Shown here one piece after another: positions 20,821 through 29,761 of a stretch of 64,000 bases of DNA. How positions within the stretch are numbered: the stretch's first letter is position 1; each line of letters opens with the position of its first letter. A program made the position numbers and the translations under genes. Below the pieces are notes generated by a model. It was not told where the DNA came from. It worked only from the letters and a program-made list of their open reading frames with translations, and made no database searches. The DNA is from Variovorax paradoxus. Its GTDB lineage: Bacteria > Pseudomonadota > Gammaproteobacteria > Burkholderiales > Burkholderiaceae_C. The DNA lies in contig NZ_JAGGNV010000027.1 of assembly GCF_018614955.1 (NCBI RefSeq), positions 205,420 to 269,419 of the forward strand, given 5' to 3'.

Positions 20821-21432
20821 ATGGAAATGCTTGGCAACCGCCGGCTCGGCATCACGCAGCAGCAGGCCTGGGAGGCGCTCAACGATCCCGAGACGCTGAA
20901 GAAATGCATTCCCGGCTGCGACAAGTTCGAGGCCGTAGGCGACAACCAGTACGCGGTGGCGCTCGCCGTCAAGATCGGACCGGTGTCGGCCAAGTTCAAC
21001 GGCAAGGTCGCGCTGGCCGAGATCATGCCGCCCGACAGCTACCGTCTCTCCTTCGAAGGGCAGGGCGGCGTGGCGGGCTTTGCCAAGGGTTCGTCGAGCG
21101 TGACGCTCAAGCCGGTCGCTGAGGGAACTCCCGGCTGCGAGCTCGACTACACGGTGCAGGCGCAGGTGGGCGGCAAGATCGCGCAGCTCGGGCAGCGCCT
21201 GATCGACGGCGCCGCCAAGTCGACGGCCGACGATTTCTTCAAGCGCTTCGAGGCCGAGATGCAGAGCCGCTACGGCCCACCGCCGGCCGAGGCGGCCGAG
21301 AGTGCCGAAGGATCGGCTGCGGCAGAGCCCGCCGAGAAAACCGGTGCGATGGCCGGCCTGATGCGCAAGATCGGCATCGGCAGAAAGTCCGACAAGCCGG
21401 CAGACGGCGCGGACGACAAGACGGACGCCTAA
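20821..21432 (+). CDS. CoxG-like SRPBCC protein
   Basis: This 203-residue protein has an N-terminal SRPBCC/CoxG fold. The family hallmark is the segment with DPETLKKCIPGCDKFE, followed by FNGKVAL. The last ~50 residues are Ala/Glu- and Lys-rich and end in a charged tail, suggesting membrane or partner association. In the cox system CoxG recruits the enzyme to the cytoplasmic membrane. It lies 19 bases after the VWA gene, behind AAGGAAA. Confidence 0.9.
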   Translation: MEMLGNRRLGITQQQAWEALNDPETLKKCIPGCDKFEAVGDNQYAVALAVKIGPVSAKFNGKVALAEIMPPDSYRLSFEGQGGVAGFAKGSSSVTLKPVAEGTPGCELDYTVQAQVGGKIAQLGQRLIDGAAKSTADDFFKRFEAEMQSRYGPPPAEAAESAEGSAAAEPAEKTGAMAGLMRKIGIGRKSDKPADGADDKTDA

Positions 21433-21437
21433 GGACC

Positions 21438-22454
21438 ATGGAAAACCTCGACGTGATGGTCCTGCGCACGCTGCGCGACTGGCGGCTCGCGGGACGGCGC
21501 GCGCTGCTCACGACCGTGGTGCGCACCTGGGGATCCTCGCCGCGGCCGATCGGTTCGATCATGGCGCTGGCGGAAGACGGCGCCGTCATCGGATCGGTCT
21601 CGGGTGGCTGCATCGAAGACGACCTGATCGCGCGCTACAGCCGCGCGCACGGCGCACCGGGCGAGATGCCTTCGGGTGCGCCGGCGCTGGTCAAGTACGG
21701 CATCACGGCGGATGAGGCGCACCGCTTCGGCCTGCCCTGCGGCGGCACGCTGGAACTGCTGCTCGAATACGACCCCGACGCTGCCTCGCTCGAAACGCTG
21801 GTGGCCGCGCTCGAAAAAGGTCGCCTGATGCAGCGCGCCGTGTCGCTGGCCGATGGCGCGGTCAGCGTGGCCGAGGCGAGCGCGCCGGCCGAGCTCACGA
21901 TCAGCGACACCGAGCTGGTGAACACCTTCGGCCCCGAGTACCGCATGCTGCTGATCGGTGCCGGCCAGCTGGCCGAGTACCTGTCGACGATGGCGAAGTT
22001 CAGCGGCTTCGCGGTGACGCTGTGCGATCCGCGCACCGAGTACCGCACGGCCTGGTCGGTGCCGGGCGTAACGCTGAGCACCGAGATGCCCGACGATGCG
22101 GTGAGCGCCTTCAAGCCCGACCGCCGCAGTTGCGTGGTCGCGCTCACGCACGACCCGAAGCTCGACGACCTGGCCCTGCTCGAGGCCCTGCAGAGCGAGG
22201 CCTTCTACGTCGGCGCGATCGGCTCGCGCCGCAATGCCCAGGCGCGGCGCGAACGCATGATCGAGCACTTCGAGCAGACCGAGGCATCGCTTTCGCGCCT
22301 GCGCGGCCCGATCGGCATCTACATCGGCAGCAAGACGCCGCCCGAGATCGCGGTGAGCGTGATGGCCGAGATCCTGGCGGTGAAGAACGGGGTCAGGCTG
22401 CCGCGCGAGACCGAGGTCGCACACGCCAAGGAGGCCGCGGGCGCCGGCAAGTAG
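21438..22454 (+). CDS. XdhC/CoxF-family molybdenum cofactor chaperone
   Basis: This 338-residue protein has an N-terminal XdhC/CoxI domain (TVVRTWGSSPRPIGS and SGGCIEDDL). A C-terminal Rossmann domain follows, with LLIGAGQLAEY near residue 171 and GAIGSRRN later. XdhC-type proteins bind and sulfurate or insert the molybdenum cofactor of hydroxylases. It is the last gene of the seven-gene operon, only 5 bases after the CoxG gene, and completes the maturation set. Confidence 0.93.
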   Translation: MENLDVMVLRTLRDWRLAGRRALLTTVVRTWGSSPRPIGSIMALAEDGAVIGSVSGGCIEDDLIARYSRAHGAPGEMPSGAPALVKYGITADEAHRFGLPCGGTLELLLEYDPDAASLETLVAALEKGRLMQRAVSLADGAVSVAEASAPAELTISDTELVNTFGPEYRMLLIGAGQLAEYLSTMAKFSGFAVTLCDPRTEYRTAWSVPGVTLSTEMPDDAVSAFKPDRRSCVVALTHDPKLDDLALLEALQSEAFYVGAIGSRRNAQARRERMIEHFEQTEASLSRLRGPIGIYIGSKTPPEIAVSVMAEILAVKNGVRLPRETEVAHAKEAAGAGK

Positions 22455-22481
22455 AAGAAGAGCGAGAAGAGAGGAGGGCCG

Positions 22482-22700
22482 TCAGTGCCTGCGCAGGCCG
22501 GCGAGGATGGTGGTGCTGCGGCCGAAGGCGCGTTGCATGTCCTTGGATTCGCGCGCTTCCTTGCGAGCCCTGGAGAAGACGAAGCTCGCGGCCGCCAGTG
22601 CGAAGCAGGCCCCGACCGCGATCATCAATCCGACGAAGGATCCCAGCCACCAGGCGAGGCCCAGGATCACGATGCTGGCGAGAAGAAGAATGGCGCGCAT
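22482..22700 (-). CDS. Small two-span membrane protein
   Basis: This 72-residue protein has two closely spaced hydrophobic segments (about residues 3-20 and 23-43, the second with GLMIAVGACFALAAASF). A basic cytoplasmic tail follows. No family is recognised. It has an independent ATG behind GAAGG-like purines at its 5' side. It converges on the XdhC gene with 27 bases between stops. Confidence 0.6.
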   Translation of the reverse strand: MRAILLLASIVILGLAWWLGSFVGLMIAVGACFALAAASFVFSRARKEARESKDMQRAFGRSTTILAGLRRH

Positions 22701-22773
22701 GGAGAGAAGGCTAGCAGAGCCCGGGCCGAACCAGGTATGAACTATTGCTCGGAAGCTGTGGGCGCTGCAGCTT

Positions 22774-24408
22774 TCATTCTGCGTTGCCCAAGGGTGCGTT
22801 TGCAGTCCCCTCGAATGCGGCGAGCAGCACCGGCGTCAGCTCATGCATGCCCGCGGTCGAAGGCCGCATCGGCAGCAGGCCCGGCGTGAAGCCGAGGGCC
22901 TCGAAGCGTTTCAGCAATTGCGTGTCCGCGCTGATGATGTGGACCGGCACGTCCCACGATGCGCCCGCGCCGCTCACGCTGGCCATCGGCTGGTGGTCGC
23001 CGATCACGATGGTGAGCAGCTGCCGCGGCGCGCGGCCCGACAGGTAGTCGCCCAGCCAGCGGAAGGTGTAGGCCAGCGATTCGACGTACGCGGGCATCGG
23101 CTGCAGCCATGAGGCCGGCGCGGCCAGGGCCTGCGCGACTTCGCCCGGCGTGTAGGCGTCGGCGCGCAGCAGGCGCTGCCAGTCGGGCACATAGGGCGCG
23201 ATCGGACGGAAAGGCGCATGGCTCGTCAGGGTCGGGAAGACGATGAAGCGCGGCGCGCGTTGCCCGGGCGGCTCCGCCAGTTCCTGCGCGTGCAGCAGCG
23301 CCATCGAGGCCTGGTCGGGAACGCGCCAATAGCCGAAGGGCGGGCCGCGGTAGCCGATGCGGTTGGCGTCGGCATAGCGGTCGAAGCCGTAGAAGCTGCC
23401 TTCGGGCCAGGGCTTGTGCAGGCCCGGCATCCAGTTCACCGTGCGCCAGCCGTGGGCCTTGAAATGGCGCACCAGCGTCGGCCGGTCGGTGGTCAGCAGC
23501 AGTTCGTAGGCGCCGGGGTCCCGCGTGTCCACGCCGGAGAGCAGCGCCGCATGGGCCAGCCAGGAGGCGCCGCCGAAAGTGGGGGAGCGCACGCGCGCCG
23601 AGACGACCCGCCTTCCGCCGGACACGAGCGACTGTGCGAGCAGTGCGCGTGCCGGCGCGAGCGCGGCGGCCTGCTGCGGATCGTCGAGCGCCGTGACGCC
23701 ATAGGACTCGGCAAAGATCAGCAGCACGTCCGCGCCGCGCAGGCCTGCGAGCGAGCTGTGCTCGAAGGCCGGGCTGGGCGAAAGCTGCGAAGCCGCCTGG
23801 CCGGGCATCAGCTGGCCGGCCAGGATCTCCGCCTGCTGCGCAAGAATGGGCGCGACCGGCATCGAGAAGAACCAGCGCGTGTCGCGCCCGCCGAGGCCAT
23901 GCGCGGCAAAGCTCGCGAAGAGCAGCAGGCCGATGAGGCCGATCGCGGGCCGCGGCCGCGGCCAGGCCAGTTCGCGTGCGATCGCACGCCAGCATCGCCA
24001 TGCCAAGCCGTACAGCAGCACAGGGATGGCCAGCGCGGCGAGCGCTGCCATGCCGATCTGCCACGCGGCGAGCTCGCCCATGCGCAGCACGTCGAGCGCG
24101 TGCCTGCTGTCCCAGTAGAGATTGATCTGCCGGCCGAACACAGCCGACACCGTCACGTCGAAATAGCGCGCGACGATCCAGAAAGCGGTGACGCCCGCCA
24201 GCAGGCGCAACATGCGCGCGCCAGGCTGCCCGCGCCAGGACACCCAGGCCGTGAGCGCGAGCAGCGCCATGGCGAGCTCGAAGGACAGGCGCAGCGCCGG
24301 ACGCGGCCACAGCCCCGGTCCGTGGTTCTCCATCGTCAGCAGCGCATTGAGCAGCAGCAGCGGCAGGGCGAAGCGCGGCAGCCACCCGCCCCATGCGACG
24401 GGCCTCAT
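22774..24408 (-). CDS. Sulfatase-like membrane hydrolase/transferase
   Basis: This 544-residue protein has four to five N-terminal transmembrane spans (to about residue 175). A sulfatase/alkaline-phosphatase-fold domain follows, with DVLLIFAESYG at the first metal site and VIGDHQPMA at the second. The layout resembles lipoteichoic-acid synthase or phosphoethanolamine transferases, which move phospho-alcohol groups on the outer face of the inner membrane. The start overlaps the YceI stop (ATGA), placing it in an operon with a CDP-alcohol phosphatidyltransferase that could supply its donor. Confidence 0.82.
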   Translation of the reverse strand: MRPVAWGGWLPRFALPLLLLNALLTMENHGPGLWPRPALRLSFELAMALLALTAWVSWRGQPGARMLRLLAGVTAFWIVARYFDVTVSAVFGRQINLYWDSRHALDVLRMGELAAWQIGMAALAALAIPVLLYGLAWRCWRAIARELAWPRPRPAIGLIGLLLFASFAAHGLGGRDTRWFFSMPVAPILAQQAEILAGQLMPGQAASQLSPSPAFEHSSLAGLRGADVLLIFAESYGVTALDDPQQAAALAPARALLAQSLVSGGRRVVSARVRSPTFGGASWLAHAALLSGVDTRDPGAYELLLTTDRPTLVRHFKAHGWRTVNWMPGLHKPWPEGSFYGFDRYADANRIGYRGPPFGYWRVPDQASMALLHAQELAEPPGQRAPRFIVFPTLTSHAPFRPIAPYVPDWQRLLRADAYTPGEVAQALAAPASWLQPMPAYVESLAYTFRWLGDYLSGRAPRQLLTIVIGDHQPMASVSGAGASWDVPVHIISADTQLLKRFEALGFTPGLLPMRPSTAGMHELTPVLLAAFEGTANAPLGNAE

Positions 24409-25001
24409 TTGCGCTTGGCCTCGAACTCGATGATGAGCGGTACCTCGTCGCCGACCCAGCCGTTGCTAACGGCGTAGTTCATCCCGTAGCTGCTGCGCTT
24501 GAAGCTGCCGCGCGCCGACACGCCCATCACGTAGCTCTTCTCGATCGGCGAGGGCCCGCTCTTGTTCCAGGTCGCGGCGAGCGTCAGCGGCTGGGAGCGG
24601 CCCAGCAGCTCGAGCTGGCCGGCGACCTCGAAGGTGCGCTCGCCGGTGCGCTTGGCGCCGGCCGCGGTGAATACCATGCGCGGGAACTCGGCGGTGTTGA
24701 GGAAGTCGGCGCTCTTCAGGTGCTGGTCGCGCTTGGCGAAATTGCTGAAGACGCTCTGGGTGTCGACCTCGATGCGCACACTGCTGAGCGTGGCCGTGGC
24801 TTCGTCGAAGCTGTAGCTGCCGCGCGCGGCGCGGAACATGCCGAGCACCTTGGCGTAGCCGATGTGATCGGCGAGGAAGGCGACGGTGAGATGTTCCGGG
24901 TCGAGCTCATAGCGTGCGGCCTCCGCGCGCGCGGGCATGGCCTGCGCCATGAGGAAGGACACGATGAGGGCATACGGCAAGCGGGTCGCGAGTGGGTTCA
25001 T
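24405..25001 (-). CDS. YceI family periplasmic protein
   Basis: This 198-residue exported protein has a signal peptide of about 26 residues (ending ARA). A YceI lipocalin-like domain follows, recognised by YELDPEHLTVAFLADHIGY, KSADFLNTAEFPRM and the C-terminal VPLIIEFEAKR. YceI proteins bind isoprenoid or amphiphilic ligands in a barrel. Both ends overlap neighbours by 4 bases (sulfatase-like gene downstream, phosphatidyltransferase upstream), indicating tight coupling. Confidence 0.9.
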   Translation of the reverse strand: MNPLATRLPYALIVSFLMAQAMPARAEAARYELDPEHLTVAFLADHIGYAKVLGMFRAARGSYSFDEATATLSSVRIEVDTQSVFSNFAKRDQHLKSADFLNTAEFPRMVFTAAGAKRTGERTFEVAGQLELLGRSQPLTLAATWNKSGPSPIEKSYVMGVSARGSFKRSSYGMNYAVSNGWVGDEVPLIIEFEAKRK

Positions 25002-25786
25002 GAGGCGGGTTCCAGTGAGGACGCGCGATGGCGGATCAGCCACGCGATGTCGATCGCGAAAGATGCGGTGAGCGCGGCCAGGCTCGCGGCCGCGATGGCG
25101 CGGCTCCAGGGCAGCGCGATGATCGGGCCGAGGCAGACGAGCAAGCTGGTGATCTGCGCCACGCAGACAGCCTTGCGCCGCTGGCTCGGCGCGAGCGGCC
25201 GCGCCAGCCAGGGCCAGGGCTTCATCGCCAGCACGAACGCGTAGCGCATCAGGCCGGCCGCGAGGATCCATGCGCCGGCCTTGTCGAAATGAAAGACCAG
25301 CAGGCAGAGCACGAAGGTCAGCAACGCATCGGTTTCCATGTCGAAGCGCGCGCCGAACTCGCTGGCCAGCCCGTTGCGGCGCGCGATCGGGCCATCGACG
25401 GCATCGAGCAGCGCGGCGGTGGTTCCCGCCACGATGACGCACCAGGCCATCGCTTCGGCATCCGCCAGCGGCTCGCCGATGCAGGCCGCGAGCAATGCGA
25501 CGAGCACGAGGCGCGCCAGCGTCACCCGGTTGGCGGCGCCGAAGTGCGCGTTCGGCGCATGGGCCGGCAGGCCGTGCAGCACCCACGCGAAGGCTGCCGC
25601 AAAGAGGGCGGCTGCCTTGAGCTTGAACCAGGGGCTGAGTTCGCCCAGCACCGAGAGCCCGCCGGCCGCCACGGCCAGCAGCAGGAAGCAGGGCGCGGCC
25701 GCGCGCCAGGCATCGCGCCGCAGCGCCGCGAGCCGGCCCGCGCTGAGTGCGGGGCCATCGGCAGGAGGATGGGTGAGCATCGTCAT
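24998..25786 (-). CDS. CDP-alcohol phosphatidyltransferase
   Basis: This 262-residue integral membrane enzyme carries the complete CDP-alcohol phosphotransferase motif D-G-x2-A-R-x8-G-x3-D-x3-D in [19 protein letters not shown] and the following METD. These residues hold two metals and the CDP group. It should transfer a phosphatidyl or phospho-alcohol group to an unknown acceptor. About six spans are visible. Its ATG is 12 bases from the divergent dehydrogenase start, so both arms of the cluster share one promoter region. Confidence 0.9.
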   Translation of the reverse strand: MTMLTHPPADGPALSAGRLAALRRDAWRAAAPCFLLLAVAAGGLSVLGELSPWFKLKAAALFAAAFAWVLHGLPAHAPNAHFGAANRVTLARLVLVALLAACIGEPLADAEAMAWCVIVAGTTAALLDAVDGPIARRNGLASEFGARFDMETDALLTFVLCLLVFHFDKAGAWILAAGLMRYAFVLAMKPWPWLARPLAPSQRRKAVCVAQITSLLVCLGPIIALPWSRAIAAASLAALTASFAIDIAWLIRHRASSLEPAS

Positions 25787-25798
25787 AAGATCCGTTGC

Positions 25799-26797
25799 AT
25801 GCCAGCATATCCCTCCCGTGCCGCTCCTGCCGAGTCCTGGGCCTGCTGGATCGAAGCGCCGGGCCGGGCCGGCATCCGGCGCGCGGCGTTCGATGCGCCC
25901 GGTCCCGAAGAAGTGCAGGTTCGGGCGCTGCACAGCGGGATCAGCCGCGGCACCGAGCTGCTGGTGTTCGGCGGCGAGGTGCCCGCCAGCGAATTCGAAC
26001 GCATGCGCGCCCCTTTCCAGGAAGGCGAATTTCCAGCGCCGGTGAAGTACGGCTATGCGAGCGTCGGCACGGTCGAGCAAGGACCCGAGGCGCTTCGGGG
26101 CCGCGAGGTGTTCTGCCTCTATCCGCACCAGACCCGCTACGTGGTGCCGGCCGACGCCGTGCACCTGCTGCCCGAGGGCCTGCCGCCCGCACGCGCGGTG
26201 CTTGCGGCCAACATGGAGAGCGCCGTCAATGCACTGTGGGATGCGGCCCCGCGGGTCGGCGACCGCATCGCCGTCGTGGGCGCGGGCGTGGTGGGCCTGC
26301 TCGTGGCATGGCTGGCCGCGCGCATGCCGGGTTGCGCGGTCGAGGTGATCGACACCAATCCCGCGCGCCGCGTGGTGGCAGAACGGCTGGGCGTGGCTTT
26401 CGCTAGTCCGCAGGCTGCGAGTCCCGATGCCGACCTGGTGCTGCATGCCAGCGGCAGCGCAGCGGGCCTGGCCACGGCGCTGCGCCTGGCCGCCTTCGAG
26501 GCCACGGTGCTGGAGCTGAGCTGGTACGGACGGCGCGCAGTGACGCTGCCGCTGGGCGAAGCCTTCCATTCGCGGCGCCTCACGCTCAAGAGCTCGCAGG
26601 TCGGCCAGGTGGCCGCGGCGCAGCGCGCGCGCTGGAGCCATCGGCGGCGCATGGCGCTGACGCTCTCGCTGTTGCGCGATCCGGTGCTCGATGCGCTCAT
26701 CACCGACAGCGCGCCCTTCGCCGAACTGCCTGCCGTGCTCAATCGGCTCGCCGCGGGCGCGCCGGACACCTTGTGCCACCGCATCGACTATCCCTGA
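25799..26797 (+). CDS. MDR-superfamily dehydrogenase lacking zinc ligands
   Basis: This 332-residue protein has the medium-chain dehydrogenase fold. The N-terminal catalytic domain is followed by a Rossmann domain with [15 protein letters not shown] near residues 160-175. The Cys-rich catalytic-zinc site is replaced by SGISRGTE, and the usual GHE motif by KYGYASVG, so no catalytic zinc is expected. This resembles BchC-like or other zinc-free MDR enzymes. It is the first gene of a four-gene operon with PTPS, glycosyltransferase and methyltransferase genes. The substrate is unknown. Confidence 0.82.
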   Translation: MPAYPSRAAPAESWACWIEAPGRAGIRRAAFDAPGPEEVQVRALHSGISRGTELLVFGGEVPASEFERMRAPFQEGEFPAPVKYGYASVGTVEQGPEALRGREVFCLYPHQTRYVVPADAVHLLPEGLPPARAVLAANMESAVNALWDAAPRVGDRIAVVGAGVVGLLVAWLAARMPGCAVEVIDTNPARRVVAERLGVAFASPQAASPDADLVLHASGSAAGLATALRLAAFEATVLELSWYGRRAVTLPLGEAFHSRRLTLKSSQVGQVAAAQRARWSHRRRMALTLSLLRDPVLDALITDSAPFAELPAVLNRLAAGAPDTLCHRIDYP

Positions 26798-26822
26798 CCT
26801 CTTCACCCTGGAAAGACTTCGC

Positions 26823-27221
26823 ATGTACAGCGTCAACGTCCGCGACCATTTCATGATTGCCCACAGCTTTCGCGGCCAAGTCTTCGGCCCCGCGCAGCGC
26901 CTGCATGGCGCGACCTATGTGGTCGATCTCGAACTGCGCCGCGCCGAGCTCGATGCCGACGGCGTGGTGGTCGACATCGCGCTCGCCACCGAGGTGCTGC
27001 GCAGCGTGCTGGGCGAGCTCAACTTGCGCAACCTCGACGACGACCCGGCCTTCGAGGGGCGCAACACCACCACGGAATTCATGGCGCGCGTGATCTTCGA
27101 TCGCGTCGCTGCGCGCATCGCGGCCGGCGAACTCGGCCCGCACGCCAGCGGCCTCGCGAGCATGCGCGTGAAGTTGAACGAATCGCATGTGGCCTGGGCG
27201 GCCTACGAGGGCGCACTTTGA
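26823..27221 (+). CDS. PTPS/QueD homologue with degenerate active site
   Basis: This 132-residue protein is a 6-pyruvoyl-tetrahydropterin/6-carboxytetrahydropterin synthase homologue ([24 protein letters not shown]). Of the three zinc His in QueD, His14 and His28 remain, but the third is Ala30. The catalytic Cys aligns with Ala24, and the catalytic Asp-His pair with Asn67-Leu68. The substrate-anchoring Glu85 is kept. It may bind a pterin-like ligand without normal chemistry or catalyse a different reaction. It overlaps the glycosyltransferase gene by 4 bases. Confidence 0.85.
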   Translation: MYSVNVRDHFMIAHSFRGQVFGPAQRLHGATYVVDLELRRAELDADGVVVDIALATEVLRSVLGELNLRNLDDDPAFEGRNTTTEFMARVIFDRVAARIAAGELGPHASGLASMRVKLNESHVAWAAYEGAL

Positions 27222-28288
27222 CGATCAAGCGTTGCAGCTTCCTGGTGCCGGGTGACCTGAACACGCGCACCGGCGGCTACACCTACGACCGCCACATCAT
27301 CGACGGCCTGCGCGCGCAGCAGTGGGAGGTCGAGATCCTGACCTTGGGCGAAGGCTATCCGGCACCCGATGCGGCAGCGCTGGCGCAGGCCGGCCGCGCG
27401 GCCGATGCCTTGCCCGATGGCGCGCTGGCGGTGGTCGACGGCCTCGGCTTCGGCGTGCTGCCCGATCTGGCGCAAAGGCATGCGGAGCGGCTTTGCTGGA
27501 TCGCGCTGGTGCACCACCCGCTGTCGCTGGAGACCGGCCTCGACGCGGCGCAGCAGCGCGCCTTGTTCGAGAGCGAGCGGCGCGCGCTGGCCAGCGCGCG
27601 CGGTGTGATCGTCACCAGCCCTTCCACGGCGCGAGCGCTGGCAGCCTTCGACGTCCCGCAGTCGCGCATCGTCGTGGTCGAGCCCGGCACCGAGCCCGCC
27701 CCCTTGGCCGCAGGCTCGGGCACCGATGCCTTGTCGCTGTTGTGCGTGGCGACCGTGACGCCGCGCAAGGGGCATGCCCTGCTGATCGAAGCGCTGGCCG
27801 GGTTGAAGAACAGGCGCTGGACGCTGCATTGCGCCGGCAGTCTGGTCATGGACACCGCATGCGCAGCGGCATTGATCCAGGCCGTCGATCATCACGGCCT
27901 GCGCGAACGCGTCGTGCTGCACGGCGAGCAGGATGAGGCGGGCCTGCGCGCGCTCTATGCGAAGGCCGATGCCTTCGTGCTGCCCTCGTTCCATGAAGGC
28001 TACGGAATGGCCCTGGCCGAGGCGCTGGCGCACGGCCTGCCGGTGATCAGCACCCGCGCGGGCGCCATTCCGGACACCGTGCCGGCCGACGCGGGGATGC
28101 TGGTGCCGCCCGGCGACGCGATCGCGCTGCGTGCCGCGTTGCAGCGGCTGATGGACGATGCGGCGCGGCGCGCCCAACTGAGTGCTGGCGCGCAAAGGGC
28201 GCGAGGCCGTCTGCCGACCTGGTCTCAGAGCAGCACGCGCTTCGCATCGGCGCTTGCCGATTTCCGGCAGCAGGCAGGAGGCGCATGA
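27218..28288 (+). CDS. GT4-family glycosyltransferase
   Basis: This 356-residue glycosyltransferase has the GT-B fold. The N-terminus is [17 protein letters not shown]. The C-terminal nucleotide-sugar site includes the E-x7-E motif in [19 protein letters not shown] near residue 260. The start appears to be a TTG overlapping the PTPS stop (TTGA), so translation is coupled. The cytoplasmic soluble form and its neighbours suggest glycosylation of a small molecule. Donor and acceptor are unknown. Confidence 0.88.
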   Translation: MTIKRCSFLVPGDLNTRTGGYTYDRHIIDGLRAQQWEVEILTLGEGYPAPDAAALAQAGRAADALPDGALAVVDGLGFGVLPDLAQRHAERLCWIALVHHPLSLETGLDAAQQRALFESERRALASARGVIVTSPSTARALAAFDVPQSRIVVVEPGTEPAPLAAGSGTDALSLLCVATVTPRKGHALLIEALAGLKNRRWTLHCAGSLVMDTACAAALIQAVDHHGLRERVVLHGEQDEAGLRALYAKADAFVLPSFHEGYGMALAEALAHGLPVISTRAGAIPDTVPADAGMLVPPGDAIALRAALQRLMDDAARRAQLSAGAQRARGRLPTWSQSSTRFASALADFRQQAGGA

Positions 28289-29088
28289 CAGGCTTCAGCG
28301 CCGACTGGCTCGCGCTGCGCGAGCCCTTCGACCGCGCGGCGCGCAGTGCGTCGGCGGCGCTTCTGGATCTGCAGGCTGCGGCGGTCCGGCTGCGCGACGA
28401 TCCGGTCTTGCGCGTGATCGACCTGGGCTGCGGCACCGGCGCCAATCTGCGCGAGCTGGCACCGCGACTCGGCGGCGCCCAGCAGTGGCTGATGATCGAC
28501 GACGATCCGCACCTGCTGGCGGCGCTGCCGGAGGCGCTCGAAGCTCCGGGATGGCATGCGAGCGTGCGTCCGCTCCCTCTCGATCTCGCGCTGGCGCTGG
28601 CTGCCGTGCCCTACTTAGAAGCCCGGCTCGTCACCGCCTCCGCGCTGCTGGACCTCGTGTCCGCCTCGTGGCTCGATGCGCTGCTGGCGCATGTGCGGGC
28701 GGCGAACGCGGCCGCGCTCTTCGCGCTGAACGTCGATGGGCGCGTTGCGTGGGAGCCCGGCCTTGCAGGCGACGTGGAGGTCCATGAACTGTTCGCCGCC
28801 CATCAACGGCGCGACAAGGGTTTCGGACCCGCGCTCGGCGCTGAAGCAGCGGCGCTGGCCGTCGCTCGCCTCGATGCGCTGGGTTACCGCGTCACGCAGG
28901 CGCAGAGCGACTGGTGCATCGAAGAGCCGGCCATGCTGCGAGCGATGATCGAAGGTATGGCCGACGCGGCGCTGGAACAGGATCCGGCTGCGGAGGAGCG
29001 CGTCGGCGCATGGACGGCGCGGCGGCTTGAGCTTGTCGATCGCACCTGCTTGCGCGTGGGGCACGTGGATCTTCTGGCGATGCCCTAG
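28285..29088 (+). CDS. Class I SAM-dependent methyltransferase
   Basis: This 267-residue methyltransferase has motif [17 protein letters not shown] near residues 46-61 and an acidic post-I strand [10 protein letters not shown]. The ATG overlaps the glycosyltransferase stop by 4 bases. It is the last gene of the four-gene operon and so presumably modifies the same small-molecule product. Its TAG overlaps the convergent stop of the ORF6N gene in a shared CTAG. The acceptor atom is not predictable. Confidence 0.86.
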   Translation: MTGFSADWLALREPFDRAARSASAALLDLQAAAVRLRDDPVLRVIDLGCGTGANLRELAPRLGGAQQWLMIDDDPHLLAALPEALEAPGWHASVRPLPLDLALALAAVPYLEARLVTASALLDLVSASWLDALLAHVRAANAAALFALNVDGRVAWEPGLAGDVEVHELFAAHQRRDKGFGPALGAEAAALAVARLDALGYRVTQAQSDWCIEEPAMLRAMIEGMADAALEQDPAAEERVGAWTARRLELVDRTCLRVGHVDLLAMP

Positions 29089-29672
29089 CTCGGCTTTCTT
29101 GTCTTGGGAGCAACGAAACCGATCGGGCGTTTGGCCGGCTCGAGTGGGGTCATCAGCTCTCGCAGTGCGTCGAACACCTGCCGCAGCTGGTTGCGCGTGT
29201 TGCTGCTGAAGGTCTCCTGCTGCATTGCCACGAGTTCCGTCTTCTTCTCGAGTTCGGCCAGCCGCATTGCCAAGTCCTGATGCGTGACGGCTAACTCGCG
29301 AATGCGCACGAAGGTACGCATGATCTCGATATTGACCGCCACTGCGCGTTCGCTGCTGAGCACCGAGGACAGCATCGCGACACCTTGCTCGGTGAAGGCG
29401 TAGGGGGCTGTACGCCTGCCGCCCCGGCCACTGTTTGAGGTCACAGTTTGTGACCTCAAAGCTGAAAACTCTTCCGTCGACAACTGGAACATGAAGTCGC
29501 CCGGGAACCGTTCCAGGTTGCGTTTGACCGCTTGCACCAATACCTTGGTCTGTACGTCATAGAGCTCCGCCAGATCGGCATCGAGCATCACGCGTTGGCC
29601 GCGCAGCGTAAGAATGCGAGTCTGAATGAGCGGCTGCAGGAGTGGCGCGTTCACGGCCGGCTCCGCCGGCAT
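29085..29672 (-). CDS. ORF6N-domain DNA-binding protein
   Basis: This 195-residue protein has an ORF6N domain at about residues 15-105 ([47 protein letters not shown]). A coiled-coil-like C-terminus follows ([15 protein letters not shown]). ORF6N/KilA-N domains occur in phage and bacterial regulators and are presumed to bind DNA. The ATG at 29672 is chosen; a GTG at 29711 within a palindrome is an alternative. Residues about 71-80 are encoded by a perfect 27-bp palindrome. The gene interrupts an otherwise biosynthetic cluster, suggesting insertion. Confidence 0.8.
   Translation of the reverse strand: MPAEPAVNAPLLQPLIQTRILTLRGQRVMLDADLAELYDVQTKVLVQAVKRNLERFPGDFMFQLSTEEFSALRSQTVTSNSGRGGRRTAPYAFTEQGVAMLSSVLSSERAVAVNIEIMRTFVRIRELAVTHQDLAMRLAELEKKTELVAMQQETFSSNTRNQLRQVFDALRELMTPLEPAKRPIGFVAPKTRKPS
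29434..29460. repeat. Perfect 27-bp inverted repeat inside the ORF6N gene
   Basis: Arms TTTGAGGTCACA and TGTGACCTCAAA match over all 12 bases with a 3-base centre (GTT). It lies in the coding region for LRSQTVTSN. The half-site GGTCACA and its symmetry look like a protein-binding operator. An obvious reading is a self-binding site of the ORF6N protein placed within its own gene. Confidence 0.9.
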
Positions 29673-29704
29673 GTTCTCGGCCTCATGTTGAGATGCAGAC
29701 TCAT

Positions 29705-29721
29705 TGATCACTCCCTGATCA
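29705..29721. promoter_or_regulatory. Paired TGATCA palindromes upstream of ORF6N gene
   Basis: Two TGATCA hexamers separated by 5 bases (CTCCC) lie 33 bases upstream of the ORF6N ATG and are followed on the plus strand by a T run. This is either an operator for the ORF6N promoter or the stem of a weak hairpin. The arrangement is symmetric and AT-rich in a GC-rich background. Confidence 0.4.
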
Positions 29722-29761
29722 TTTTTTGGAGCCGTGAATGTAGAGGAGGGTCGAAGGACGG

